Shown in pieces: positions 16,060 through 23,617 of a stretch of 64,000 nt of DNA. Positions within the stretch are counted from its first letter, which is position 1; each line of letters opens with the position of its first letter. The DNA lies in the NCBI RefSeq assembly GCF_900117445.1, contig NZ_FPEJ01000013.1, forward strand, positions 124,001 through 188,000. Reading direction: 5' to 3'. Both the position numbers and the translations under genes were made by a program. This DNA comes from Hyphomicrobium sp. NDB2Meth4 (lineage in GTDB: Bacteria > Pseudomonadota > Alphaproteobacteria > Rhizobiales > Hyphomicrobiaceae). The notes under the pieces are model-generated. The model had not been told where the DNA came from and ran no database searches. It saw nothing but the letters and a program-made list of their open reading frames with translations.

Positions 16060-16437
16060 ATGGCGGCTGAGCGCGAAAAGCCCATGCCGGATGCCGAAGT
16101 CAATGCATGGCTGCAAAAAAACCTGCCGAAGTGGCATCTTGAGGATGGCTGGATACGGCGGACATACAAGACGAGCGGCTGGAAGGGAACTTTGATGGTA
16201 ATTAATACCGTCGGACATCTGGCTGAAGCGGCATGGCACCATCCTGATATCACGGCCTCCTATGCCTGGGTGGAGGTGCGCCTTATGACGCACACCGCCA
16301 AGGGCATCACGCCCAAGGATCTGGAGCTGGCCCAGAAGATCGAGGAAGTCGTCCACTGGCAGCCGGGTAAGTCGGGTGGCGCCCTGGAGGGAACGCCGGC
16401 CTCCGACCAGCGCTTCGCTTACATAAAATACGATTGA
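16060..16437 (+). CDS. Pterin-4a-carbinolamine dehydratase family protein
   Basis: A 125-residue protein with the diagnostic HLAEAAWHHPDITASYAWVEVRLMTH block (HHP active-site signature). The family dehydrates 4a-hydroxy-pterins in hydroxylase recycling; homologues in methylotroph islands may act in pterin or molybdopterin-related chemistry. GGAGGAG at 16044-16050 supports ATG 16060. Linker-like ending with GGALEGTPAS. Location between mptG and folK supports a pterin role. Confidence 0.85.
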   Translation: MAAEREKPMPDAEVNAWLQKNLPKWHLEDGWIRRTYKTSGWKGTLMVINTVGHLAEAAWHHPDITASYAWVEVRLMTHTAKGITPKDLELAQKIEEVVHWQPGKSGGALEGTPASDQRFAYIKYD

Positions 16438-16566
16438 TCTCCAAGACGCCGGTCGCCGCCTTTTTCATGGGTGCAGCGGCCGGCTCGAGGGGATCGAGGT
16501 TTGCTTGCGTCCGGCCGCTTGGCGCGATAACGAGCACGCCTTCCCCCGTCTCGCCTGCGAGCTTCA

Positions 16567-17082
16567 ATGTCTGACCGCCCGAACCCTTCTCTAGACGTTC
16601 TTGCTGCGTTTGATTGCATTATCGCCCTCGGGTCCAACCTGGGCGATAAGGCCGCGAACATCGACCGCGCCGTCACCTTGCTGACCGAAATCGGCGATGT
16701 CGTGGTCATCGCGCGCTCGCGCAACTACGCCACCGATCCTTGGGGCAAAACGGATCAGGATTGGTTCGTCAACGCTGCCGTTGCGGTTAAGACGCAGCTA
16801 TCGCCGCGCGAGCTTCTGGCGCGCTGCAAGTCGATCGAGAAGGATATGGGCCGCGTCGAGACGGAGCGCTGGGGACCGCGCATTATCGACCTCGATCTTC
16901 TGGTTTACCGCGGCATTTCCATCGACGAACCCGATCTCATTCTGCCGCACCCGCACATCGGCGCGCGCGCCTTCGTACTCGCGCCGCTGATGGACATCGC
17001 GCCGGATCTTGTCATCGCCGGAAAAAGCGTGCGCGAGATGTATGCGGATATCGATACCGCCAGCGTGCGCGTGATCGACTGA
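16567..17082 (+). CDS. folK: 6-hydroxymethyl-7,8-dihydropterin pyrophosphokinase
   Basis: A 171-residue HPPK. It has CIIALGSNLGDKAANI, RNYATDPWG, FVNAAVAV and the signature ERWGPRIIDLDLLVY with the metal-binding aspartates. It makes the pterin diphosphate needed for folate or, here, probably H4MPT. There is a 129-bp gap after the dehydratase gene with no visible terminator, so co-transcription is possible. The first 15 residues are variable; ATG 16567 is the only reasonable start. Confidence 0.92.
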   Translation: MSDRPNPSLDVLAAFDCIIALGSNLGDKAANIDRAVTLLTEIGDVVVIARSRNYATDPWGKTDQDWFVNAAVAVKTQLSPRELLARCKSIEKDMGRVETERWGPRIIDLDLLVYRGISIDEPDLILPHPHIGARAFVLAPLMDIAPDLVIAGKSVREMYADIDTASVRVID

Positions 17083-17098
17083 GGCCCACCTGCTCGGC

Positions 17099-17503
17099 TT
17101 ACGCCTTTCTCGGCAGAGCCCAGCACTTCGGCATGTGCGTCATACCGATCTTTTCGTAATAGCCTTCGGCCGCCGGAGCAGCGAGCAGGATCAGCGTCGC
17201 TCCTTCGCCGGCTGCGCGATGTGTCTCCGCGATCAGGCGCTTTCCGATGCCCTGGTGCTGATAGGCAGCGTCCACAGCGAGATCGGACAGATAGCAGCAA
17301 TAGGAAAAGTCAGTGATCGCCCGCGATACGCCGATCAGCCGCTCGCCATCGCGCGCCGTCACGATGATGTCGGCCCCGCGCAGCATTTGATCGAGACGCG
17401 ACAGATCATCTGCCGGCCGCCGCGCGGCAAGCGTCGATGCGACGAGTATCGACTGAAACTCATGTGCTGAGAGATGCGGCTCTGCTGCATATGCGATGGT
17501 CAT
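17099..17503 (-). CDS. GNAT family N-acetyltransferase
   Basis: A 134-residue GNAT-fold enzyme. It shows RLIGVSRAITDF, YLSDLAVDAAYQHQGIGKRLIAET (motif A, Q/R-x-x-G-x-G/A acetyl-CoA loop) and EGYYEKIGM near the end. ATG 17503 is preferred; a GTG two codons upstream is possible. Substrate unknown. It lies between folK and the cytochrome gene and shares no obvious pathway with either. Confidence 0.8.
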   Translation of the reverse strand: MTIAYAAEPHLSAHEFQSILVASTLAARRPADDLSRLDQMLRGADIIVTARDGERLIGVSRAITDFSYCCYLSDLAVDAAYQHQGIGKRLIAETHRAAGEGATLILLAAPAAEGYYEKIGMTHMPKCWALPRKA

Positions 17504-17522
17504 GATCACACCCGCAAAAGCA

Positions 17523-17549
17523 AACGCCGCAGCACGGGGCCGCGGCGTT
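17523..17549 (-). terminator. Intrinsic terminator after the cytochrome c gene
   Basis: A perfect 8-bp stem, AACGCCGC (17523-17530) with GCGGCGTT (17542-17549), followed on the minus strand by a T-rich tail, TTTGCTTTTGC. It lies 26 bp after the stop codon of the cytochrome gene and just before the start of the GNAT gene. Confidence 0.65.
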
Positions 17550-17574
17550 GCAGAATTCTTAGAAGTGACGTCGC

Positions 17575-17955
17575 TTAGTTCGAGCCGTCAGCCTTGAACG
17601 ACTCGATGTAGGCGATGATGTCGTCGCGCTGCGTCTCGTCCTTCACGCCCGGGAACAGCATCTTCGTGCCGGGTACCAGAGCCTTCGGGTTCTCGAGCCA
17701 CTTGTGCAGCTTCTCGTCGTCCCAGGTGATGCCGGACTTCTTCAGAGCGTCCGAGTAAGCAAAGCCCTCGACCGAAGCAGCGGGGCGACCCAGCAAGCCA
17801 TTCAGCTCAGGACCAACCTTGTTCTTCGCACCCGGGCCAATGGCGTGGCACGGCGCGCACTTGTTCCAGAGCTTCTTGCCGGCTTCGGCGTCCTGTGCCG
17901 AGGCAACAGCTGGCATCGCGAGCAAGCAACCCGCAGCGACAACCCACTTGAGCAT
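17575..17955 (-). CDS. Small class-I cytochrome c (c2/c550-like), periplasmic
   Basis: A 126-residue protein: signal peptide MLKWVVAAGCLLAMPAVASA, heme motif CAPCH, and a C-terminal methionine ligand in VPGTKMLFPGV. GGAG seven bases before ATG 17955 fixes the start; the ORF upstream is artefact. It is the mitochondrial-like cytochrome c2 type, carrying electrons in the periplasm, for example from methanol or alcohol dehydrogenase to a terminal oxidase. It lies downstream of pqqE but with its own 170-bp leader. Confidence 0.92.
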   Translation of the reverse strand: MLKWVVAAGCLLAMPAVASAQDAEAGKKLWNKCAPCHAIGPGAKNKVGPELNGLLGRPAASVEGFAYSDALKKSGITWDDEKLHKWLENPKALVPGTKMLFPGVKDETQRDDIIAYIESFKADGSN

Positions 17956-18041
17956 CCCGTTTCTCCCTTTTCGACGTGCACACGTCGTTTGATGGCGCGC
18001 GCATATTCCAATACTCATCGTAAATCTGCCAAGTCTTTTGT

Positions 18042-18103
18042 GAACTTGGGCTGAACACGATGCCGCACCCCAAGTTCCCCGAGGGTGCGAGTCGGAATTT
18101 TTT
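18042..18103 (+). other. Alternative hairpins with T-run between pqqE and cytochrome c
   Basis: GAACTTGGG (18042-18050) can pair with CCCAAGTTC (18069-18077). CGCACCC (18064-18070) can pair with GGGTGCG (18083-18089), which is followed by AATTTTTT at 18096-18103. The two stems share bases and exclude one another. Read on plus, this resembles terminator/antiterminator architecture, yet no plus-strand gene is recognised here. Could be the end of an unannotated antisense RNA or chance. Confidence 0.4.
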
Positions 18104-18124
18104 GTTGCGATGCAGCGAGCGGAC

Positions 18125-19369
18125 TTAAGCGTCGCTCGGCTCGGGCGTTTTTGCTGGTGCAGGCTTAGGCGAAGCGCCACCTGGTCGCCGATAGATAAAC
18201 GCCGGCGAGGCCAAATGAGACTCCACATCTGCCACCTTTGCCCACTCCTCGTGCATCGGTGAAAGCGAGCATGCAGGGTCAGTATTCGCCGCGTCACCTG
18301 TGAGAGCGAACGCCTGACAACGGCATCCGCCGTAGTCGACCTCGCGGCGCGGACACGTGCGGCACGGCTCCTTCATCCAGCTCGTGCCGCGATACTTGTT
18401 GAATGCATCGCCATTGAGCCAGATGTCGGCGAGCGGGCGATCCTTCACGTTGTCGAACTCGAGCTGCGTGATGGATTCCGCGGCATGGCAGGGCAGTACG
18501 CGGCCTGACGGCGTAATGTTGATAATGCCCTTGCCCCAGCCGCCCATGCAGGGCTTCGGGAACTTTGCGTAGTAATCCGGCACCACGGCATCGATGACGA
18601 TGATGCCCTTCAGCTCTTCGCGCTTTCGCTCGACGATGCGCGCTGCTTCCATGAAGGCCTCGCGCGTCGGCATCAGCGAGGCGCGGTTCTTGAGCGCCCA
18701 TGCGTAGTACTGAACGTGCGCAACCTCGACGCGGCCGGCACCAAGCGAGACCGCATAGTCGATGATCGCTTCGACGTTGTGAATGTTGTGGCGATGGATC
18801 GGCGCGTTGATGGTCAGCGGCATGCCGAGTTCACGCACCCAGCCCGCTACTTCCTTCTTCTTGGCGCTGCCGCCTTTGTAGCCGCCAATGCGGTCTGCAT
18901 TCTCTGCCGCCGTATCGATGTCCTGAATGGAAATCTGCACGTGGTCGAGGCCGCACTCCTTCAGCTTCTCCAGCCGGTCGCGCTTCAGCAGCACGGCCGC
19001 GGTGATGAGGTTGGTGTAGAGACCTGCCTCCGACGCAGTCGTAATGATCTCTTCCAGGTCGCGGCGTGCCGTCGGCTCGCCACCCGAAAGGTGAACCTGC
19101 AGGATGCCGAGCTGCGCCGCCTGGCGCATCACCTTCTGCCACTCCTCCGTCGTCAGCTCGGTGTTGACCTTCTCGAGCTCGAGTGGATTGGAGCAGTAAG
19201 GGCACTGCAGCGGACAGCGGTGAGTCAGCTCGGCGAGGAGGCCGATCGGAGCGCGGATCACGCATGACGGATCGGGCGACGGGGCGGAGGACGCATCGCA
19301 GCGCATTTCGCCCGCGTCCATCGTCACGGTCGATTCCTTCACATGCTTCTCAGGGGCAGTTTCGTTCAT
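18125..19369 (-). CDS. pqqE: PqqA peptide cyclase, radical SAM
   Basis: A 414-residue radical SAM/SPASM enzyme that crosslinks Glu and Tyr of PqqA. The cluster motif HRCPLQCPYCSNP (CxxxCxxC) lies near residue 50, LSGGEPTARRDL is the SAM motif, and the C-terminal cysteine set includes PCRTCPRREVDYGGCRCQAF. ATG overlaps the pqqD stop. The N-terminal 35 residues and a Pro/Ala-rich tail are variable extensions. It partners with PqqD, the peptide chaperone. Confidence 0.97.
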   Translation of the reverse strand: MNETAPEKHVKESTVTMDAGEMRCDASSAPSPDPSCVIRAPIGLLAELTHRCPLQCPYCSNPLELEKVNTELTTEEWQKVMRQAAQLGILQVHLSGGEPTARRDLEEIITTASEAGLYTNLITAAVLLKRDRLEKLKECGLDHVQISIQDIDTAAENADRIGGYKGGSAKKKEVAGWVRELGMPLTINAPIHRHNIHNVEAIIDYAVSLGAGRVEVAHVQYYAWALKNRASLMPTREAFMEAARIVERKREELKGIIVIDAVVPDYYAKFPKPCMGGWGKGIINITPSGRVLPCHAAESITQLEFDNVKDRPLADIWLNGDAFNKYRGTSWMKEPCRTCPRREVDYGGCRCQAFALTGDAANTDPACSLSPMHEEWAKVADVESHLASPAFIYRRPGGASPKPAPAKTPEPSDA

Positions 19370-19668
19370 GCCTTCACCACTCCCTTGTCCGCGAGGTCCT
19401 GAAGCATCGTTACGATGTCGGCCTCGATATCCTCCCTCGGCGCGTTGTATTCCTTAGCTAGGTGCTCGGCGATCTCACCAACAGTGCGCGCCCCATCACA
19501 AAGCTTCAAAACCTCGACAGCGATCGGATCGGGGTCGAACAGGCGCTCCGGCGCCAGGATGATCCAACGATCACGTCCGGCGTCGTGGCGCATCTTGATG
19601 TAACGCGGCATGGCTGGCTTGCTCTCGGCCGAAATGACCGTTCGCTGGCGTGGCGCCGTCTCGTTCAT
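19366..19668 (-). CDS. pqqD: PqqA-binding chaperone PqqD
   Basis: A 100-residue RiPP recognition element: KMRHDAGRDRWIILAPERLF, then LKLCDGARTVGEIAEHLAKEY and a C-terminal helix. It presents PqqA to PqqE. The start codon directly follows the pqqC stop (TAAATG, no gap) and its stop overlaps pqqE by 4 bp, so pqqC-D-E are tightly coupled. The first six residues, MNETAP, are the same as those of PqqE. Confidence 0.95.
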   Translation of the reverse strand: MNETAPRQRTVISAESKPAMPRYIKMRHDAGRDRWIILAPERLFDPDPIAVEVLKLCDGARTVGEIAEHLAKEYNAPREDIEADIVTMLQDLADKGVVKA

Positions 19669-20448
19669 TTACGCACCCTCCGGCCGGAATGCGCCGGGAG
19701 GAATGTTTCCTTCCACGTACGCATGCTGCAGCGCATCAAGCTGCGACCACAGCACGTTGCATTTGAAGCGGACGGCGTCGACGCACGCCTCCTGTTCATC
19801 GCGCGTCTTAGCGTTTTCCAGCACATAGCCGAGTGCGAAGTCGGCATCGCGCGGCGCTTGCGTCAGACGGCGCTTGAAGTAGGCCATCACCTTGTCGTCG
19901 ATGAAGTCGGGGTAGTTCTCCAGCATGCCCGCGATCCGCTCCTTGTGGATCTTGGGGGCGAACAGCTCGGTGAGCGACGAGGCGATCGCAACCGTGATCG
20001 GCTGCTCGCGCACGAAGGTAACGTAGGATTCGACGGCAAACTTCGTCGCCGGCAGCGCGCCCTTCATCGAGGTCACGTAGTCGCGGTCGAGTCCGAGGCC
20101 GGTGGTCAGGACCAGCCAGCGCTCGATGCCGCCTTCCTCTTCGCCGAAGCCATCGTGATCCAAAATGCGGTGCACCCATTCGCGGCGCAGCTCGCGATCA
20201 TGCAGGCGGCTGATGAGGGCGGCATCCTTACGCGGCACCGCCGACTGATAGCAGTAGCGGTTGAGCGCCCACGCCTGCACCTGCGGTTTCTTCAATTTGC
20301 CGCCATGCAGCATGTGATGAAACGGGTGCTTGTCGTGATAGCGCTCCGCGCCGACTGCCCGGATCGCGGCTTCGAACTCAGCGACCGGCATCGGGTCAAG
20401 CGGCTTACGCTCGCTGTTTTTCCGCTCCAGGCTCACAGCTTCGCTCAT
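19669..20448 (-). CDS. pqqC: Pyrroloquinoline-quinone synthase
   Basis: A 259-residue all-helical oxidase that performs the last, cofactor-free oxidation and ring closure of PQQ. RYHDKHPFHHMLHGGKL, ALNRYCYQSAVPRKDAALISR and DHDGFGEEEGGIERWL are typical. ATG 20448 overlaps the pqqB stop by 4 bp; 12 extra in-frame residues upstream are inside pqqB and were not used. Confidence 0.96.
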   Translation of the reverse strand: MSEAVSLERKNSERKPLDPMPVAEFEAAIRAVGAERYHDKHPFHHMLHGGKLKKPQVQAWALNRYCYQSAVPRKDAALISRLHDRELRREWVHRILDHDGFGEEEGGIERWLVLTTGLGLDRDYVTSMKGALPATKFAVESYVTFVREQPITVAIASSLTELFAPKIHKERIAGMLENYPDFIDDKVMAYFKRRLTQAPRDADFALGYVLENAKTRDEQEACVDAVRFKCNVLWSQLDALQHAYVEGNIPPGAFRPEGA

Positions 20449-21377
20449 AGGCGTACCTCCATCCCATCGTACCCGACCTCCCAACCCGCAGCATCTATGG
20501 CTTTTAGGGCGTCGGAGTTCTCGTCCAGTGCCGGGTTCGAGTTGTTTATATGAACATATACGAGCCTGCCGACACCAAGTTTCTTAAAGGCGGCGATAGA
20601 CCCTGCGGGGCCAGACATACTGATGTGCCCCATCCGGGCGCCCGTCTTATTGAGCAGCCCTTGCTCGATCATTTCGTTGTCGGTGAAGAGCGTCCCATCG
20701 AAGAAAACGGTCGACGCGCCCTTCAGTCGTTCCGCCAGCTCATCATCTATCTCGGCACAACCGGGAATGTAAAAGAAGGACTTCTTTTCGCTCGGATCAG
20801 TAACTTTGAGGCCGATGGTGTCGCCCTCGCGGCTGCCGTAGTTACCACCTGCCGACGCGTCCTCGAGATAGAGCGCGACTTTGCCCGGCACGGCGAACGC
20901 CTCGACAGTGAGGCCGAGATCTACGCCGCCGCCTTCCAGGTTAAACGGCGTATCGAGCTTCATTTCGATGCGTGGCACGAGCGCTGGCGCTAGCACCTGG
21001 AATACCGAGTTGGCGTTGACGGTCGCCAGCACGCGGTCGGAAGCAAACACCGAGACCGGCTGCGCTTCGCGCAGGTTGATCAGCCCGATGATGTGGTCGA
21101 CATCGCCGTTGGTCAGCACAGCCGCCTTGATCGGGCTGTGGCGCAGGCCGACGCGCGGATCGGCATGTAGCGCCGGCGTGTTGGCGATCTGCTCGCGAAG
21201 ATCGGGCGAGGCATTGAGCAACGCCCAATTCACCCCGTCGCGGCTCACCGCCAGAGAGGACTGCGTTCTGGCCCGGAAGCCCTCGGCTCCGGCGCGCACG
21301 GAGACGCAATTGCGGCAATTACAGTTCCACTGCGGAAAACCGCCTCCCGCAGCAGACCCCAAAACTTTGATGATCAT
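20445..21377 (-). CDS. pqqB: PQQ biosynthesis protein PqqB, metallo-beta-lactamase fold
   Basis: A 310-residue protein with KVLGSAAGGGFPQWNCNCRNC at the start and the TNGDVDHIIGLINLRE metal-site region. It proposedly hydroxylates the crosslinked tyrosine during PQQ maturation. It follows the pqqA hairpin after about 57 bp. Its stop overlaps pqqC. Full length for the family. Confidence 0.96.
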   Translation of the reverse strand: MIIKVLGSAAGGGFPQWNCNCRNCVSVRAGAEGFRARTQSSLAVSRDGVNWALLNASPDLREQIANTPALHADPRVGLRHSPIKAAVLTNGDVDHIIGLINLREAQPVSVFASDRVLATVNANSVFQVLAPALVPRIEMKLDTPFNLEGGGVDLGLTVEAFAVPGKVALYLEDASAGGNYGSREGDTIGLKVTDPSEKKSFFYIPGCAEIDDELAERLKGASTVFFDGTLFTDNEMIEQGLLNKTGARMGHISMSGPAGSIAAFKKLGVGRLVYVHINNSNPALDENSDALKAIDAAGWEVGYDGMEVRL

Positions 21378-21430
21378 CGAATATCGCTGGTTGCGGGCCG
21401 CACGTGCTCAAAAGAGCACCAGCGCCCGAA

Positions 21431-21466
21431 TAAAACAACGGCGGCCGAGGTCTCGACCGCCGTTGT
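21431..21466 (-). terminator. Attenuator-like terminator between pqqA and pqqB
   Basis: A perfect 10-bp stem, ACAACGGCGG (21435-21444) with CCGCCGTTGT (21457-21466), has a 12-base loop. On the minus strand it ends in TTTTATT. It lies 38 bp after pqqA and before pqqB, fitting partial termination that yields abundant pqqA mRNA and less of the enzymes. Confidence 0.7.
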
Positions 21467-21503
21467 CGGAAACTCACATGGTTCGTGAGTGGATCGACAG
21501 TCG

Positions 21504-21593
21504 TTAGATGATGTCGATCTCAGCCGGCATGTACGAGGTAACCTCGAGGCCAACTTCCTGCTCGCGAACTGCGGGCTTCGACCAAACCTTCAT
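21504..21593 (-). CDS. pqqA: PQQ precursor peptide
   Basis: A 29-residue peptide starting MKVWSKPAVREQEVG and ending in AEIDII. The conserved Glu17 and Tyr21 (EVTSY) are the atoms converted into PQQ. An AGGAGG ribosome site lies five bases before the ATG. It is too short for most ORF callers; length and EVTSY motif match family norms (22-39 residues). First gene of pqqABCDE. Confidence 0.97.
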   Translation of the reverse strand: MKVWSKPAVREQEVGLEVTSYMPAEIDII

Positions 21594-22128
21594 GTCTTCC
21601 TCCTATTCGGCAAGATGCCGTCCAAAATTGGATGGCCCCGCCGAGGGCCCACCCACTGAAGCTGACCTTCCTGGGAGGGCCGCTTCAGTCCCGCGGATCC
21701 GGATCACGCAAGTCCGAACCGCTATAGCGGCTATAAACCACAGGGCCTGATCCGACGAAAGTAAATCACACTCACAAACGCGTGTGATTTCCGTCATCTG
21801 GCAGCCCTGGGAACAGCGGTGGGCTCCCGCCCGGGCCAGCTGCTGACCACCATCAGGCGCAAGGTTGGCGACACCAGCTATTGGGTTGCGGACCTAACGA
21901 GAAGGCGCGCGTGGCGCTGCTGTCGGCGAAGGAATAATTTGCCTCAGGCCGGTGAAAAAGGAAAAATGGTTGCTTATTTACGCCGCCGCGGCTGGCAACA
22001 ATAGAAAATTCTACTTCGGTCAACTATAAGAATGGGGCTGGCGCGTCAGGGGGGAGTGTGCCCCGAAGCACCGGCACCATCCTATCGATTGGACGACGTT
22101 GGATCGCAGGCAGCGAAAGGCACGGGCG
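21594..22128. promoter_or_regulatory. Divergent pqqA / cysG control region
   Basis: It holds a perfect 9-bp inverted repeat AAATCACAC-N10-GTGTGATTT (21763-21790), 170 bp upstream of pqqA. Directly downstream on minus lie TTCGTC and TTATAG with 17 bp between, a weak promoter candidate. Further in, an 8-bp stem ACTGAAGC/GCTTCAGT (21655-21689) would fold in the pqqA leader. On the cysG side, AATTCTACTT at 22007-22016 recurs upstream of cysH. The short ORF at 21819-22004 shows no protein-like features. Confidence 0.5.
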
Positions 22129-23583
22129 TTGCGCTACTTCCCCATATTTCTCGATCTTGAGGATCGCCATGTCCTTATCGTCGGCGGCGGTGAGAAGGCG
22201 TTGCAGAAGCTGCGCCTGCTGACCAAGACCACGGCGCGTCTGACGGTTGTTGCCGAAGAGGTGGACGACGGCGTAGCGGACCTGCAAGTCCAACGGCCGT
22301 TCAACATTCTCCGCCGCAGCTTCAGCGAATCCGATCTCGCCGGAGCGTCGCTTGTCTTTGCCGCCAGCGATGATTCAGAGCTCGACGGCCGTGTAGCCGC
22401 GGCCGCGCGTGCGAAGGGCATTCCCGTAAACGTCGTCGACGTGCCGGCCGACAGCAACTTCATTATGCCCGCCATCGTCGATCGCGACCCCGTCGTCGTC
22501 GCCATCGGCACCGAAGGCACAGCGCCCATTCTTGCCCGCGAGATTAAAGCCAAGCTGGAAAGCTGGCTGCCGGCGCATTTCGGGCGCGTGGCGCAGAGCG
22601 CCGGCGCGATCCGCCAGAAGATTGGCGAGGCAATCGTCGATCCGGTTCTTCGCCGCCGCACGTGGGAAACGTTGCTGCAAGGGCTCTGGCGCCAATTCGT
22701 TCTCAACGGCGACCCTTCCGGTGCAGACCGTGAGCTGACGCGTCAGCTCGATGCAGCGCGCAACGAGGCAACGCCTGTCGGCAGCGTTGCGCTGATAGGC
22801 TGCGGACCGGGCGAGCCCGATCTGATCACGCTCAAGGCGCAGCAGTATCTGCAGTCGGCCGATGTTCTGGTCGTCGACCGCCTCGTTAATCCGGCCATCA
22901 TGGAATATGCGCGCCGCGATGCCATCCGCATCTACGTTGGCAAGGAGCGCGAGGGCGATGCAGCCCTGCAAGACGAGATCAACCGCACGCTCGTACGCGA
23001 AGCCTTGAAGGGGCACCGGGTTGCCCGCCTGAAAGGCGGCGACGCATTCGTATTCGGCCGAGCCGCCGAAGAGATGTCGGCCGTTCGCGCCGCTGGTATT
23101 CCCGTGACTGTCGTGCCCGGCATAACAGCCGCGCACGCCTGCGCAGCCAGCGTCGGCCTGCCTGTCACGCTGCGAACCAAGGTGCGCCAGTTCACCGTCA
23201 TCACCGGAGCCTCTGCGGAGGGCCCGGTTGAGGTCGATTGGTCCTCACTCGTGGCCCCCGGGCAGGCTTTTGCCATTTACATGGGTGTCCGCACCGCCGA
23301 GCATTTCCGCGGGCGCCTGCTGGCGGCAGGGGCGCAGCCCGACACGCCCATCGTCATCGTCGAGAACGGCACGCTGTCGAGCGAGCGTGTCGTGTCGACG
23401 CGACTGTCACTTCTTGCTCGCGCTATCGCCGACAAAGGGATAGTTGGACCCGCAATCATTTTCGTCGGTCTGGATTGGGCGAGCGCTGGGCTCACACCTC
23501 CCGAGCGCGTCGAAGTCTACGAGCCGGCGGCTCAGGACGCGGCGACGCAGTCCATGATAAGCCAGACGCACAGCACCGCCTGA
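22129..23583 (+). CDS. cysG: Siroheme synthase
   Basis: About 484 residues with two modules. The N-terminal precorrin-2 dehydrogenase/ferrochelatase begins RYFPIFLDLEDRHVLIVGGGEKAL (NAD loop). The C-terminal uroporphyrinogen-III methyltransferase has VALIGCGPGEPDLITLKA, VARLKGGDAFVFGR and VPGITAAHACA. It makes siroheme for the sulfite reductase encoded two genes on. TTG 22129 places the first residues exactly at the family N-terminus; TTG 22099 is the alternative. Confidence 0.95.
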   Translation: MRYFPIFLDLEDRHVLIVGGGEKALQKLRLLTKTTARLTVVAEEVDDGVADLQVQRPFNILRRSFSESDLAGASLVFAASDDSELDGRVAAAARAKGIPVNVVDVPADSNFIMPAIVDRDPVVVAIGTEGTAPILAREIKAKLESWLPAHFGRVAQSAGAIRQKIGEAIVDPVLRRRTWETLLQGLWRQFVLNGDPSGADRELTRQLDAARNEATPVGSVALIGCGPGEPDLITLKAQQYLQSADVLVVDRLVNPAIMEYARRDAIRIYVGKEREGDAALQDEINRTLVREALKGHRVARLKGGDAFVFGRAAEEMSAVRAAGIPVTVVPGITAAHACAASVGLPVTLRTKVRQFTVITGASAEGPVEVDWSSLVAPGQAFAIYMGVRTAEHFRGRLLAAGAQPDTPIVIVENGTLSSERVVSTRLSLLARAIADKGIVGPAIIFVGLDWASAGLTPPERVEVYEPAAQDAATQSMISQTHSTA

Positions 23584-23617
23584 TGGCGCCAAGACGATAT
23601 ATGTCGAGGAGACATCC

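Noticed and set aside
21819-22004. 61-codon plus-strand ORF in the pqqA-cysG gap
   Set aside because: Arg-rich, no convincing ribosome site, no recognisable domain.
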